A stretch of DNA of 64,000 nt from Lates calcarifer (GCF_001640805.2 NC_066835.1:7496227-7560226); one strand, 5' to 3'; counted from the first letter of the stretch, positions 24,806 to 37,515 are shown. Numbers and translations: made by a program. The notes: generated from the sequence alone by a model not told the origin.

Positions 24806-24810
<5 letters not shown>
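23960..24810. other. Non-coding, purine-biased
   Basis: A/G-rich on the plus strand, giving a 157-codon Lys/Thr-rich plus frame at 24087-24560 and a 117-codon Cys/Phe-rich minus shadow. A C-run sits at 24145-24153. No domain is recognisable and it is not called as a gene. Confidence 0.5.

Positions 24811-24836
<26 letters not shown>
24811..24836. repeat. (GA)13 microsatellite
   Basis: Uninterrupted run following an A-run. Confidence 0.95.
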
Positions 24837-27659
24837 AATGGGTATTGATTTGATCAGATATATACTGCTGTGAGCAGGTTTGGCCATGCTCAGCAACTTA
24901 ACACCCTGAAATAGAACATGAGAAGGAGAGAGAGTTGGCGTGGGTGGAGTGTTTATAAGACAATAACAGCAATGAAGAGGGGCTGCTGCAAACAGTGGGA
25001 AGATGTAGCAGAAAAGACAGATGTTATGTGGACAGAAAAGCCTTTTGAAATGTGTGTGGGAATGTAACCAAAGATATTTATTCAAGCTATCTTACTTAAA
25101 GAGTAATATAGTAATATAGTATAGAAATATATAACTTTTTTTACATGACTATACTATCAATTATTTATCAGCTATAGCTACTAGATAGCTTGAAAACCAT
25201 GTCTCCACAAATTAGAACATTAAAATCATACAACTATGCATTAGCAATAATAATCCAGTAATATAATATAAATCAGAGGTTTTACTGTAACACTGACACA
25301 GGACATTGTGCCGCATAATCAGCTAAAAATACTAAAGTATATTTTACTTATAATGGCTATATTAGGTATATATTTTTAAATATACTATTACTTAAGTAAG
25401 ATTTTGAAAGGAGGACTTTTGCCTTAAAGGTCTTCATGCTAGAGAGGAGATCATGTGGCCCAAGCCCTACCGGTTTTGCTAGCTCCTGGTTGTTTCTTAA
25501 TGTCTTCCCAGATCCATATTCTTCATATCTGTTTGGAACCTGTCTACCTGATATTGTCATTCTATCTCTCCACTTTGTCATTTTGCTGTTGTTATTTCTG
25601 TCTACTCTTTACCAACAACATCTGTTGCATGCCTGTCTGTCCTAGAAGAGACACCCCTCCTTTTCTTTCTCCTGTTTCTTACACTTTTCTTCCTTGTTAA
25701 ATAGATTTCTTTGGGTGAGAGTTCTTCCCCAAAACCAAATGCCTTAGAATATGTATGTGGTGTCATATGCAGTACAGATTGTAAAGCTCTTCGAGGCAAA
25801 TTTGTGATTTTGGGCTACGTAAATCAAATTGACTGTACTGTTGCTACATTCACTGAAAGGATAATTTGGGTTACTGCAACTTCAGTCTTACTTTTCATAG
25901 TTTTTGTATTGGCTATGATAACACTGCCCTCACCAAGTAATTGCTGAAATCTTTAGAACATGGCAATATTGCAACAACAAAGTCCAGTGGCAAGCAACGT
26001 GATGGATCAGATGATTAGCCAGGTTGTAAACAAACCAACACTTAAGCCATAAAATACTTCAACTGGAGGTAAAATGGAAAGAGAGTGCATCTGAATGACT
26101 CACTGGCTACCAGGTGGGTGTGTTTAAAATGTGTCTGGTTGTCTGACTGCTCATGTTTTTTGCCCTGTCTTACTTCTTTTCAGCCATGTTGCTGAGATAT
26201 CAGCAGTTAACTTGGTGATTACAGTGTTATTATTACCAGCAGGAATGACAGCAAAACCTAAAAATGAGCTTCAAGCTGGAATAAACTGGAATCATCATTT
26301 AAGTAAAGGTTCTGATACTACGTCTGTATGTGTCTGTGGGGGTATGTGTGTTTATGTGTGTGTGTGTGTGTTAGAGCTGTCTCCCTCTGGCAATGTGACA
26401 TCCATATGACTGGTCATAATTGCCTGTTCTACTCAACCTAGTGAGGGGTTAATAATGCCAGCCGCCTCTTATTCCTGCTGTCCCCTTCTGCTGTCCAGCT
26501 CTGACAGTGGCTCTCACTGCAGACAGCCCCTCAGCACGTACAGTACACCCACACCCACGCTCGCGCATCCACCCACCCACCCCACACACACACACACACA
26601 CACATTTTGTTAAATATAATCCTGTAACTGTGTGAAGCAGTGTAGATACGGCATATAGACGAGAAAGAGGCAGACAGAGTCCTATCACTGCACTGCCAGA
26701 CACTTACACGCTCACATAGGCAAATCCACAGTGAGAGCCACACACTAAAACATACACACACACAAACGCGCCTATAAACATTTACACAATGATTCATGTT
26801 GTCAGACCTGCACTCTCATTCACTCAATAATTATTTACAGCCATTTAACCTTGCCTTAAGGGAGAATGAAGACCACATATTGAGCACAGAGCCAGTCAGT
26901 CCTTAGCAGATTCTACAGTACGTGTCTTCAGCACCCTTACATTAGCTGGGCGTGTCTGTGCACTTTAGCTTTGGCTCCACAGTATGAGGATATCCAATAG
27001 GTTCAGTGCTTTACAGGTTAATCTAGGAGTAGATCCTTAACAGCATTTCATATTTAGTGTAGTCTCCGTATCATAAATACCCTGAAAAACCCTAATGGCA
27101 GCACTAAGCATCAGAATGACTTCTGAAATAGATTTAGTGGAGGCAAGAGTCCCATAAGCTACTTTCTCATCTCAGCTTAAGCTCTGTAGGATTTAAACCA
27201 CATTTATGTCTGTGTTTTACACGCCATCAGCCACTGTAAGTTACTGATAACCTTTCTGGCCATCAGATCTGTCAAGAGGGTATATGGGGTATATTCTTAT
27301 GATATTATCACTTTAGTGTGATATTTATTTACAAATCTTGTAAAACAGGTATAGATATCTAAGGACGCTCCATCTTCAAAATTCCCAGCTGATGAACAAA
27401 TCACTTTCCTAATTATAGAAAGCCTGGCTGCATTGTGAATGTTGTGCATTTGTTTTACAAGACATACAAGTTGAAGTAAGCATCATTTAGTAAGTGAGAT
27501 CAGATCCAACAGGGAACGTTCCCAACAACGGGCATTTTAACAAGATACTTTGATGTTCGACACACTGTTTTGAAAGTGAGTTCTGCTCCACTTCTGGAAG
27601 GATATGGGCATGCAGAAACCATCTCCATTTAAGAGACCCTAGCCACCCTCCCACCCCCC
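24837..27659. other. Non-coding with several microsatellites
   Basis: AT-rich 25085-25400 with AGTAATATAGTAATATAGTA near 25102. GT run at 26353-26371 and (CA)11 at 26583-26604. The 92-codon plus frame at 26131-26409 and the minus frames at 26449-26797 are driven by these repeats. No gene was recognised. Confidence 0.5.
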
Positions 27660-27930
27660 AAGTTCCCAAGCGATCACGAGAGATTGGCAGCATCTAATTG
27701 CATTCTGAGGCGGTCTACTCCTTTAAGGTACTGGGGTGCTATTCCATGAAGAGCACTGTTCTGAATCTCACGGGTCCCCGGCGCGCTAGATTTAGGATCA
27801 GCGGCTAAATTGGGTCCGGGAGAAAGGTGCTGATGGTGTGGTGAGAGGAGATTGGGCTGCTATGATACTGGAACCGCAAGGGGAATTAAAATGCTGTCAG
27901 GCCGTGAGCAATAAAACCTATCTAAGTATC
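27660..27930. promoter_or_regulatory. Candidate conserved non-coding element
   Basis: Repeat-free block richer in GC and CpG than its surroundings, with GCATCTAATTGCATTCTGAG at 27690-27709, the CpG cluster GGTCCCCGGCGCGC at 27772-27785 and GGGGAATTAAAATG near 27880. It has no open frame of note. It could be an enhancer or an isolated CpG-containing regulatory site. Inference only. Confidence 0.33.
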
Positions 27931-28979
27931 ACCAGGGATTTTCTTCTTCACTAGAGCACATATAGAGAAAGTCATACGGTATTAATAGCTGAGTTTAATG
28001 TTCATGTGTAGTGACCGCCTGCAAGTGTACTAAAAAACTCTGTATGTGTCTAAGAAGAGATTATGTTTGAGATCATGCCCGTAAGTCCGCTGTAAATGTA
28101 TCAGAAGTAAGGTTAAAGCATCTTACTGTCAAGTTTAAAGTGAATAGCACATTTAATATGAGATCACTAAGCACCTAACAACCTGAATGGATTCACCCTG
28201 TTTACTCTGTATTTCTTGTGCATTTATATTTCTGTACAAATCAGAGGGTTACTGTATGCCTGTGCCAAGTACAGATCCAGGAAGACGAGAGACATAACAG
28301 CAGGGAGAAAAGTATAGCTCAGGAAATAGTCTAGGATAAGGATAATATGCTGAGCTGCGATTGTAATATGACGAGACTTCATGTGTCACAGTGTGTCGAC
28401 GTGTGTGTGTTTAGTATGTGTGCAGCTGCTGCGGCTCTGTGTGTGACTGCGCAGGGAGCGCAAGGCTCACGAGAAAAGTGCTAATTCAACAGTGGAAGAA
28501 AAAGAAAGATGCAGGGAGCACGCATGCATTTATGTTCCTGCAGAGTCCAAGATCCCACTGAGGAGGTATTATCTGATGAGTGTGTGAAGACGCACTCTCT
28601 GTTGCCAAGAGGATGTGGCATAAAATAAGATGAATAGCAATGACAGCTGTGAGACTCATTTGACTATGTGTGGTACAGGCCGTATATGCCGCATACACAC
28701 AAGGAGTGGTGAAAAGTGTATGCGCAAAAACTTAAGTGATCATGAAAATAAATTTAACATTTGGACAATGGACAGCTCCCGATGACTACACACAAATAAT
28801 AAAGAAGAACTTCAGTGTACAACCTTGTAAAAGAGAGAAGCCCTTCAAATGAAAAATGAATGTACCACTGATTAAATTATACTTATTTGATAAGTCAGCC
28901 ATTACCATGAGCCATGATTCAGGCCTTGCTTCTTAAATGGATAAAACAGCATTAAAATCTTCCACATACATGGAAACCT
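27931..28979. other. Unique non-coding DNA
   Basis: No gene, transposon or strong repeat recognised. A short GTGTGTGT run lies near 28402. Confidence 0.45.
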
Positions 28980-29400
28980 TTTAACTCTAATTGTGCCATC
29001 TGCTCTTTAAGAAGATGTTTTATAATCCTGCATCGGAGTTGCACTGGAAATAATGCATTAAAAAAGATCAGGGCTTGGACAATCGCCCTGCACTTTTCCT
29101 AATTCCATAAAGGCTAACTCTTTGGACGTATGAGGTTTCTGCAAGACCCCGAGGCAATCTCATTATAATTCAGAGGAGAAACACCAGCTGATTAACAACT
29201 CAAATTGCACTGTATGGCCATGTTAGTTTCCAGTAAGCACTAGCGAAGTTTGGCCAAGTGAGATGTCACAAAGCTTTAGCTTTACACTTGGCCGACAAAC
29301 AATTCAATTAGATCTTTTACAGCTTCTATTTACTGCAAAGCAAACCAGCTCCATGTCAGCAGAGCACACTCCTGGGAGTGGTTACCAGATAACGTAAAAC
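28980..29400. promoter_or_regulatory. Candidate conserved non-coding element
   Basis: About 400 bp without simple repeats, including GGAAATAATGCATTAAAAAA near 29047, CTCATTATAATTCAGAGG near 29160 and GACAAACAATTCAATTAGAT near 29294. It lies within plain sequence and lacks coding frames. The density of homeodomain and SOX-type cores suggests an enhancer; conservation was not tested. Confidence 0.33.
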
Positions 29401-32400
29401 AAATCAGAGCTTCAGCTATAATTTTTGCTGTTTTTACTGTCTATAAACCACATGACCCATCAGAGGGGATGTTATTGTTTCTGTTCGACTGGCTTGTGAG
29501 AACACAACATGCTTTAATATGGTCACAGAAAACATTCCTGCAGCACAACAGTGTGTAAGATATGCCTCTGATTAATACATTACTGATTATAATGACAATT
29601 TTTTTGTCTCTACATACAGTTTTTGATTTGTATTGGAATATGACTGTGAACATGTAGCGGCATGATTTGTACCCATGAAAAAAGAAAAGACGAAAAAAAT
29701 ACTTAAACTTTTTTTTTAAAAGTTAGGTTCAGTCTGTAATGTAACCATAACTGTGAGAACATTTTGTGTTTTTCCAGACCAATTCAGATAGATATGAGCG
29801 AAATAGAATAACGTTGAAACAAACTAAAATATCAAGTTATTTGTCTACAAAAAGAGGGATTTTTGAGAACGTTTCTGCAGCACTTTCATCATCCCCTGCT
29901 TCACTTCCTGCGGGTATGAAGGTAACCACCACCAGTTTGTCTGTTGCTTGTATATACTCTGCTGAACCAGCCTTTTGTTTTCACACTTCTTTGCTAACAC
30001 TCTTCACATGTGTCACTGACCTCACTGTAGCTGCAGGTGCAAACAGAATCACTGGCAGATGAAAACAGTTGCTTGTGAAGAATAGTTCTATATGTATTCT
30101 TTCTAAGCATCTCTGCATTTCTGGTTGTGAATGGTTAACAACAGATTGATTATGTCGTTATGCTAAGTTAGGGCACACTCCAGGTCTGTACTTAATGCAG
30201 ACTAGTTACAAGAAGTAAGATTCTTTTTTTTTTGCAAGATATCACAATTTCACACTATCAAATTACTGTATTCATATTTCAGTATGATACAGTTCATGTT
30301 TTGTGTTAAAAAGTATCAGCATCTTTGTGAGGTACAGGTTCGTTTACTGGGGCAGCTATCCATGATACAGTTGCAGATATTAACGGTTAGGTGTGTTATG
30401 CTGGCCCTGTCTGTTGAATAAAAGGTCTCCTCCATGTGTTTGTGTGAGTGTGCTTCTGTACACACTGGTCTTCCTACCAGCAGGATACACACAGTATGTG
30501 GACACTACAGATAAAACATATTGATGGAGAGCACACACGTATTGCCTGTGTGCAGTGCGTGGGCAAGCTGGGGTATTTCTTCACAGGAGTCCAGTGGCCT
30601 CTCAGTCCAAAGTTTAATTACATCGCTGGCCTCTGCAACACTCTCATTTCATCTACCTAATTGCTGTGAAGGTAGCAGGAGGGCCACACGATGACACAGC
30701 CTCTGGTCATCATGTTTAGTGGGGAGATGGTAAATTAACACAACACATCTGTGAAGGGACCACAGTCTGGCTCCAGAAGACCTGCATCTCTCTCTGGTGC
30801 TCCATGAAAATCAGACTCACATTATTAACTTCAGTAACTCATTTTTAGACATTTAAAGCTACAAGGATAAAGATGATTTATTTTGCAGAGGTGGTTTATT
30901 GTATTCAACTGTATTGTTTTCTATGTCAACACATGCAATCTTATGCAATCTCCCCAGAGATGGTGGATGGTAAACACTGGATCCAGCATTGACCTTTTAA
31001 ACAGTGGTGTCACTTACCATGCGAGGGTGCTGTAATTAAAATTAAATTTACTTCTATTTAAGTTTCAGACCTCCCCATGACCATTTCCACGAAAAATACC
31101 AAACATATTTTCTGGTGCATGCTTCAGAAAAACAGAAAATAACTATGCAACCTATGAGCCTGATATTGTTACTAAACGCACAAATAGCAAATCCAAATTT
31201 GACCGATAAGGACATCATAACACCAAAATAAATAAACTCAATACAATTCTGTACACATGATCCTGTGTTTGAGCAGAGCGGGATAAGAGCAGCCTCCACT
31301 TCCCACTCAAACATTCTGTACTCTGCTTCCCAGCTGCTGTTAGTTTTATATTTGCTGCTCCACGCTTGCTCTCCAATCATGCTGGGAGAAAACCTGCTCC
31401 AGCAAATGTGATGAGCGCCGGCCCTCAGTTGCATTATTCAACACAAACTGAAATTTAAAAGTGGCATACAAAAAAAGACGCGTCAACTCAGGATGAAAAT
31501 GTCTCAACTTGAGCAGAATTTTTTTGCTGTTACCCCGAGCTGTAAAGTAGTATATGACTCCACTTGATGAATGTACAGAGACAGCAACAAAAGATGATGG
31601 TCTGAAGAGAAATAACTGCAGCTCCTTGTAAAGTCTGAAATCAGTCAGTCTGAACTGTCTCACACACACGCACGCACACACTCCACAAGCACGGCCGCTT
31701 TGTGTTGTTACAGAAAACATCTGTATCACCATTTAGGGACACATATACTTGATGTTAGTGGGCAAAAGACACAGACAGCAGAAGCACAAGAGCAATCAAA
31801 TGTGCTTAGAAGAAGACATAAGAGAGAACTAACGCCAGGACTTTGAAAAAAAAAAAAACACTACTCCACACAAAATCACACTGCTCCACTCACTACCACT
31901 CTGCACCACTTACACACACTGCAAGGTTCAGGCCTCTATATGAGTTGAAAATTGAAGTTCTGGTGAAGTAAATGGAAGTTGGCATGTCCTATTACAGATA
32001 TTTTCTGTGTTATTTTGTCCCCTTGCGCCACCTTGGAAACTGCTCTGCCATGCAGGCTGCGTTGGGCCGTAATAATTTAGGTTCAGGTTAAGGACATGGT
32101 TGGAGTCTGCCAGTCCCTAGCATGGGTGACATATTGGTACATAGCCTCAAGGGCAGTGCAGTCTGGGGGGGTATTTTGGGGACAAAACTCCATGATGTTT
32201 AATGTCTAACACTCAAATGTGCATTTTGCCCAGTAGATGCTCACCCCTTTCGAAAAGACCAAATTGCCAAATGTCTAATCCTGTTCCCCTTAGAATGTTG
32301 TTGCTTGCATTTGTGTTTTCTTTACTGACCTGCCATCTCCTTGTCTCTGTAAATGAGTCTGTTTTACTTCATATCAGCAGTCTTTTAACCACCATGGAGA

Positions 32401-34559
32401 GGCAGAGACATTTGCATGCAGCTTCATGATGCATTCTAAAAATATTACATCAGCAACTCATGAGCATTTCTCTTGCTTCATATTGTGCTTTATCTTTCTT
32501 TCTTTCCCACTTTTTCCTCCGTCTCCCGGTGTATCTATTACCTGGAATTGTTCAAAAGAAATCAGGATTCAGATACTGAAGGATGCGTGTTGTGTAAGCA
32601 GTGCAAACAGTCACATGGATTCACACAGAGACGCATGAGACACAACATCGATCTCCATTAATCTCCATTCCAAGATTTTAACATGTACAGAAAACATGAC
32701 AATACACTGGGATGCACCACTGGGATTTGACTAATGGTCTCCATGGCAACTCTGTACTGTCAGTTGTCCACACCTGCCACGCTGTGAGTCTACCCAGCAT
32801 GCCTCTGGGCTGGAATTCCACCTGTCCACTTAGTTTCCTCCAAAACCGCACAAGCTGCATCTCTGACAAGCCACTGGACCTGGGGAGGTTCTCCACACAC
32901 ACTCACGCCCGCACTAGCACATCTCAGGCATGGATAATCGCACATGCGCCGACGTACACACACATGCATCACACAGACTCACGCAGAACTAATGAAACAT
33001 GAAAACTGGCAGCACAGAAAATCACAGCACGTTACCCCTGAATGTCTGGCAGATTATTTTGTCTCAACCTTTATTCAAACAGGCGAGCCGAGCACATTCC
33101 AAGAAGACATTTCATTTCATTTACAGCAACAGCCTGGGGAGTTGTAAAAGCCCATATTCAAGATAATTTCCTGCTCTTACTTTGTCATAGATGTTCCCTC
33201 ACTTTTAGCAAAGAAAAGTGTAAAGATGTCACGAGTTATCAGGAGTCGGAGGCCTTTGGGTGCTTTACCCAGCAAAGTGTTGGACAAGATGAATATGAGC
33301 AGGAAAGTCAGGACTCTCCATTATCATTACTGCAAAGAGGTAGGAGATATTTAGGGAACAGGAAGTGTGGAGTATTCCTAAAACACATTACTTACACACT
33401 GTATTTTTGTGACACAAATGCACAATGTTGACCTAATAAATAGAATCATCATTGTAATGCCTCATTCACATTAGCCTCTTCTGAATCTTACTTCTGTTAT
33501 ATAAATTTGCCCTTTTCCTCTTTGTTTCCAAAATAAAACCCTGCAGCGTGTTCCACTTTAGTAATATTTCATTGTTTCCAAGTAAGAGCACTTGGATGCT
33601 GTATTTATCAAGTCCAAAGTTGCAACACTGGACAAGCACGCACATGCATACATCAGATCCCATCAGATCACACTGCAAAGGAGTCCCGGCTGCCTCCATC
33701 TGCTTCGGCAGTGCAGAGCATTCCACTTGTTGGCCTGCAAAACACGGCACGCCCTCCTCTATATGGAGCCGTAATAGAGGCCGACGGGTGTCACAGCAGG
33801 GCGCTCTGCTGATGACGAGGCCAATGTGCTGAGGCAGATGAGTCTGCGCCCTCTGAACGCCGAGTTAAGCAGTCGGAACTAGCTGCATGCCTGCGCGTGA
33901 GCCGCAAAAGGCAAGTAACTCTACATACGTGTATGAGTGTTTCTGTGGATGTGAGGAGTTTGAACTTGTTCCATTACAAAATAGAAATAAGCAAGAAGAG
34001 AGAAGGTGTTTTAGAAGCGTGTGCATGGTGGTGTTATGGCAAAAATAAGAGCAGGGAGACAAACAAGAGCCACAGAGAGAGACACAGAAATTGGATAGGA
34101 ATGAAAAAGTAAGACTTGTCGCTGAGAGGCAGCCCAAGTAAAAGCAATCCTGAAAACATGTTAGCTTAGGCTATCCTCATGGGCCCTCCTGTACTGCACC
34201 ATAAAGTCGCAGCTTTAGATGCTCTGAATCAATACAATCTGCCAGCTCTTGCTCTTTTTCCATCCCCAAGGGCCACACATTATGAAAAACATTACATAAA
34301 AGGCAAATATTACTGCTGGGACGCAGCCTCTCTCTCTCTCACACACACACAGATCGACACACACCAAGTAACAGCCCCAAATTGCATAGTCATTGCCCAG
34401 CAAAGACTCCTTGTTCATCTTTGCACAAAGAGAGTTATTAACATAAAAACTCATTGAATTAACTGTTCTCTGTGGTTGTATTGTGGCAGTTTCTTATCCC
34501 TCGTGCGATCAGTATTAATCAGAGATGTGAATTATTCCTGCGATTCAAGGCAATTAATT
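29401..34559. other. Unique non-coding DNA, five kilobases
   Basis: No gene recognised. Short CA/GCAC runs occur at 31662-31682 and 34340-34352, and an A-run at 31847-31858. Open frames reach 126-129 codons (minus 31054-31434, minus 31346-31732, plus 33042-33431), but they overlap each other and lack domain signatures or transmembrane or signal-peptide patterns that I could recognise. Confidence 0.45.
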
Positions 34560-34880
34560 TGTTTTGTTTTCTCTCCCCCACCCCTCCCTCATCCTTCTGA
34601 AACCCCAACCTATCTATTCCCAAGGAGGCCCATCCTTTCACTTTTCTTGCCAAAAGGCTTAATTAATTGTAGAGAGCGAGTCTATAGGGCTGGGGCTTTT
34701 GTTTCCTGTTGATTTTCCTTTAGCCTTAGCCTCGCCGAGGCCCAGTCATGCTAATAGAGCGCCCCAAACCAAAATGGCACTCACTGCAAATATTGACACA
34801 GTCACCCGGGGCCGCGCCAAATGAATGCCGCCCCAGTGACAGAGGCATCTGTGACTCCAAATGGAGCATGGCAAAGCATA
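34560..34880. promoter_or_regulatory. Candidate conserved non-coding element
   Basis: Begins after a pyrimidine-rich run at about 34561-34600. Contains GGCTTAATTAATTGTAGAG at 34657-34675, GCCTCGCCGAGGC at 34729-34741 (a GCCTCG/CGAGGC palindrome) and a CpG-containing GTCACCCGGGGCCGCGCC at 34801-34818. Repeat-free and without coding frames. Regulatory role inferred from style. Confidence 0.35.
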
Positions 34881-36059
34881 TGAAGTAGGAGGGCACAATA
34901 TATGATGCTGAGGAGAACAGAGCAGGAAAGTAGAAAATCTTTCACCCTTTGTCCTATTTGTCTAGATTTTTAAAAATCTCCACTAAGCAACCTCAGCCTG
35001 CTTGTGTATTCATCTCTCTGACCTATACATGAACCCAAACATGCTCATATTTTAGGCCAGTTTCTTTAATGATTTTCTTCCTTGGCCCTCTCTCCCGGGC
35101 CAAACGCTGGCCTGAGCTGGTGATGGCTGATGTGCAGAGAGCTGACAGCAGAGTTTCTAGATGTGACGATGAAAAGTCTTAAGACTTGTTGTCAGTGCGC
35201 GTTACTTAGACAGGCTCAGCCAACCACACTAACAGAGTGGCCATGCCCAGCTTAAAATAATATATCCACCTGGGCCTCGTAGGCCACTAGTCATGAACAA
35301 CAAGGCCAAGATTGGAAATCACAGAAAATTCTAAGACCGCCATTGATAAAAACGCAATAGGGTACATAGATGGGTAGAGAACAGAGGGAAAAGAGATGGA
35401 GGAGGAAAAGAGAGCAGGAAGCTGGTTAGGGAAAGGCCAGCAAAGGGGCAGAAGTGTGTGTTTGTGTGTAAGGAGGGAGGTGGGGAGGGTGTCAGAGGAA
35501 CAATGGTCCAGCCAGGGTGCAGTGATCCAAGCAAGACCAAGCTGTCGCCCTGGCCCCTGGTCCATATGCACTATTTAAACAGCATGCATGCTCACACACA
35601 CACACATAAACACACACAGCGTAACATGCCACCATTGCTTTGCGCATTGTATTTTTTTCTCCTTCCGTGCTGCGCACATCTCGATGTACGCTCTCGCACG
35701 TTTGCCCATCAGAGTCGCTTGAGTGAAAGTGAGATGCAAAATAGGGAGAATGAGAGAGAGGTGAGAGAGAGGTTTGTGTGTACAGTATGTGTGTGTGTGT
35801 GTGTGTGTGACAGAGAGAGACAGGGAGAAAGATTTAGCATTGCCAGCATTAGTGCATGACACGTGGGCGGATATTGAAGATGTTATTAGTATCACATCTA
35901 CAGGCCTTATAAAACTGCCACAGAGCCCAGTGGTTTTCATACATCTTCAGCTGATGTGTGTCACACTTTCATTTGAGTTGCATTTCCAGCAGCTGCTCAG
36001 ATGATCGTTCAATGGCAGCACAGTCATTACTCGCAGTCTCATTTCTCTGTCCCATTTAA
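34881..36059. other. Non-coding with GT, CA and GA repeats
   Basis: CA run at about 35595-35620, and a GT run at 35788-35809 directly followed by CAGAGAGAGACAGGG. The 133-codon plus frame at 35458-35859 and the 121-codon minus frame at 35575-35940 cross these repeats and are not genes. Confidence 0.55.
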
Positions 36060-36661
36060 CCTTCCTGTTGTGCTTTGGTCAAAATGGACCAATTTAATAA
36101 CTTCATTCTGCGATTTCTTTTTTCTTTTCTTTTTTTTTTTTTGCATCCAATTCCCATAAGATATCAAAGGTTTTCACAACCAGCTACAGCTGATGTCTCC
36201 CTATATAGAACCCAATAATTACAACAAATCACACCTGAACAGATCAAACTTGTAACCATATATGACATCAGCTCTTTGGGCAATAGATAAGGCCTCTCCA
36301 TCTTGCTGACATGTCACTCTGTGGTAAGCCCCACAATGAGCAAGTGACTAACTGTAACTGTGAATGAAGCACTTGATCTCATTTTGGATCTTGGCCCTGA
36401 TGAGGATGAGAATATCCAGCCTGGAAGAAGGCTAGAGGGGCTAGAGAGATCTCCGAAGATCCCTGTGGACACCATGGCCTCGGCCAGTCTGGCAAAAGAC
36501 GCACAAACCCAGAGCAGAGGGTTTTGTTTCTGGAACAACTCCGCCCAAAAGAAAAGAAAATACAAACAAAAAGATGCCAGCTCTGCAGCCTAAGAGAACT
36601 GCGAATCAGCACTGTGTACCACAAATGCATTATGTTCTTTTGCAAAGTACATTATTATTAA
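36060..36661 (+). mobile_element. Internally deleted piggyBac element, 3' end missing
   Basis: A TTAA target sequence at 36056-36059 is followed at once by CCTTCCTGTTGTG, a piggyBac-type terminus, with an internal GGTC...GACC inverted pair at 36077-36090. The plus strand then encodes the start of a transposase (see the pseudogene entry) and jumps to its C-terminal zinc-finger end, so the catalytic DDE core has been deleted. No reverse complement of the left terminus was found within several hundred bases after 36661, so the right end has been lost or has diverged. Such copies are normally non-autonomous. Confidence 0.7.
36333..36661 (+). pseudogene. piggyBac transposase relic (PGBD4-like), core deleted
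   Basis: A candidate start ATG at 36336 is followed after two codons by an in-frame TGA at 36345-36347, then an open stretch reading LTVTVNEALDLILD with an acidic run (PDEDE). This fits the N-terminal region of piggyBac transposases. The TGA could be a decayed CGA. From about 36509 a second frame (offset by +2) reads into a Cys/His finger: Cys codons at 36575, 36584, 36626 and 36641 and His at 36650, that is C-x2-C-x13-C-x4-C-x2-H, ending in TAA at 36659-36661. This is the usual C-terminal finger of the family. The several hundred residues of the catalytic core are absent. It has a premature stop, a deletion and a frame change, so it is non-functional. Recognition is by motif only. Confidence 0.65.
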
Positions 36662-36869
36662 TAAAGTCCTATTGGTTGGTTTTGCCCAGGAACAAATTAA
36701 AATGAGAATAACAAAAACTAAGAGTCTTTGTCAGTATCTTTAAAGTTTAATATATGCACCACCAGTGACAAACCAGAAACTCTGACCTTAGTCACTATCA
36801 TTTAAGGGCCAGATCAACCAAAAACCAAACATATTTTCATTTAATTCTACAGCAGAGACATCTAGCTAA
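36662..36869. other. Non-coding, AT-rich
   Basis: Flank of the piggyBac relic. It contains a TTAA at 36748 but no recognisable right terminus there. Confidence 0.4.
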
Positions 36870-37090
36870 AGTGTTTTGGTTTTCATTTGACCAGATTATT
36901 ATCTGCCTGAGATTCTGCTGCCACCCCAAATACAGCACAACTGAGTGGAAATTTTATAGGTGGTGCTCACACAAGAGGAAAAAAAAATACATTTAAAAAC
37001 TGCATAGCTACATCTGTTTCTATAAAAACTGGGTGGATTCTGGATTACCCACAGAGCACGCTGTCAAAAGTGATGATACCATATCTTCTA
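36870..37090 (+). mobile_element. Dispersed repeat family B, copy 2
   Basis: Colinear with 8395-8690 in the same orientation: GTTTTGGTT near 36879, ATCTGCCTGAGATTCTGCTG at 36901-36920 followed by CCACCCC, and CTGGATTACCCACAG at 37040-37054 followed by CTGTCAA. Both copies are diverged and non-coding. Confidence 0.55.
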
Positions 37091-37487
37091 ATTAAACCTG
37101 TTCAAGGTGGTCTGTGCATAAGCCAGATGAATCCAGATACTGATGTTTTTACTGCAATTGCGCCATGATTGCTGTCCAGGGTGCTGAATCTGAGGTTGTA
37201 CTGGTTGGTCCCTTGGCATTCACGCCTGCAGATAGGAAACCCAGTGATGGGGACTGATGGACAATATTTATTTGCTTTAACTGATCAGTCTCATCATTTG
37301 CTTCACTTGCCACGGACATCATGCTGTAAATGCCTTGTTATTAGTGGTTGCTGGGTCTTGGAGTCGTCAACACCATGCACCCTCCACCCCAGTCAGTTCG
37401 GTGCTTTCGTATGTATGGCCAGTGTCCAGATCAGTTGGTTTTTGTCCATTCTAGCAAATAGATTTTCCGGTTTTATACTGATTTAAG
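37091..37487. other. Unique non-coding DNA
   Basis: Holds a 105-codon plus frame at 37169-37486 with no recognisable motif. It ends at a long A-run, so it could be part of a retroposed or LINE-derived 3' end, but no reverse-transcriptase motif is present. Confidence 0.35.
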
Positions 37488-37515
37488 CAAAAAAAAAAAA
37501 AAAAAAAAAAAAAAA
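37488..37515 (+). repeat. 28-base poly-A run
   Basis: Uninterrupted A-run followed by GAGAGG. It could be the tail of a plus-strand retroposed insertion whose body is unrecognised, or a simple mononucleotide repeat. Confidence 0.9.

Noticed and set aside
36314..36645. Minus-strand frames opposite the piggyBac relic
   Set aside because: They are antisense shadows of the transposase remnant.
37169..37515. Processed retrogene with poly-A tail
   Set aside because: There is a 28-base A-run, but the preceding 105-codon frame has no recognisable parent gene and no target-site duplication was found.
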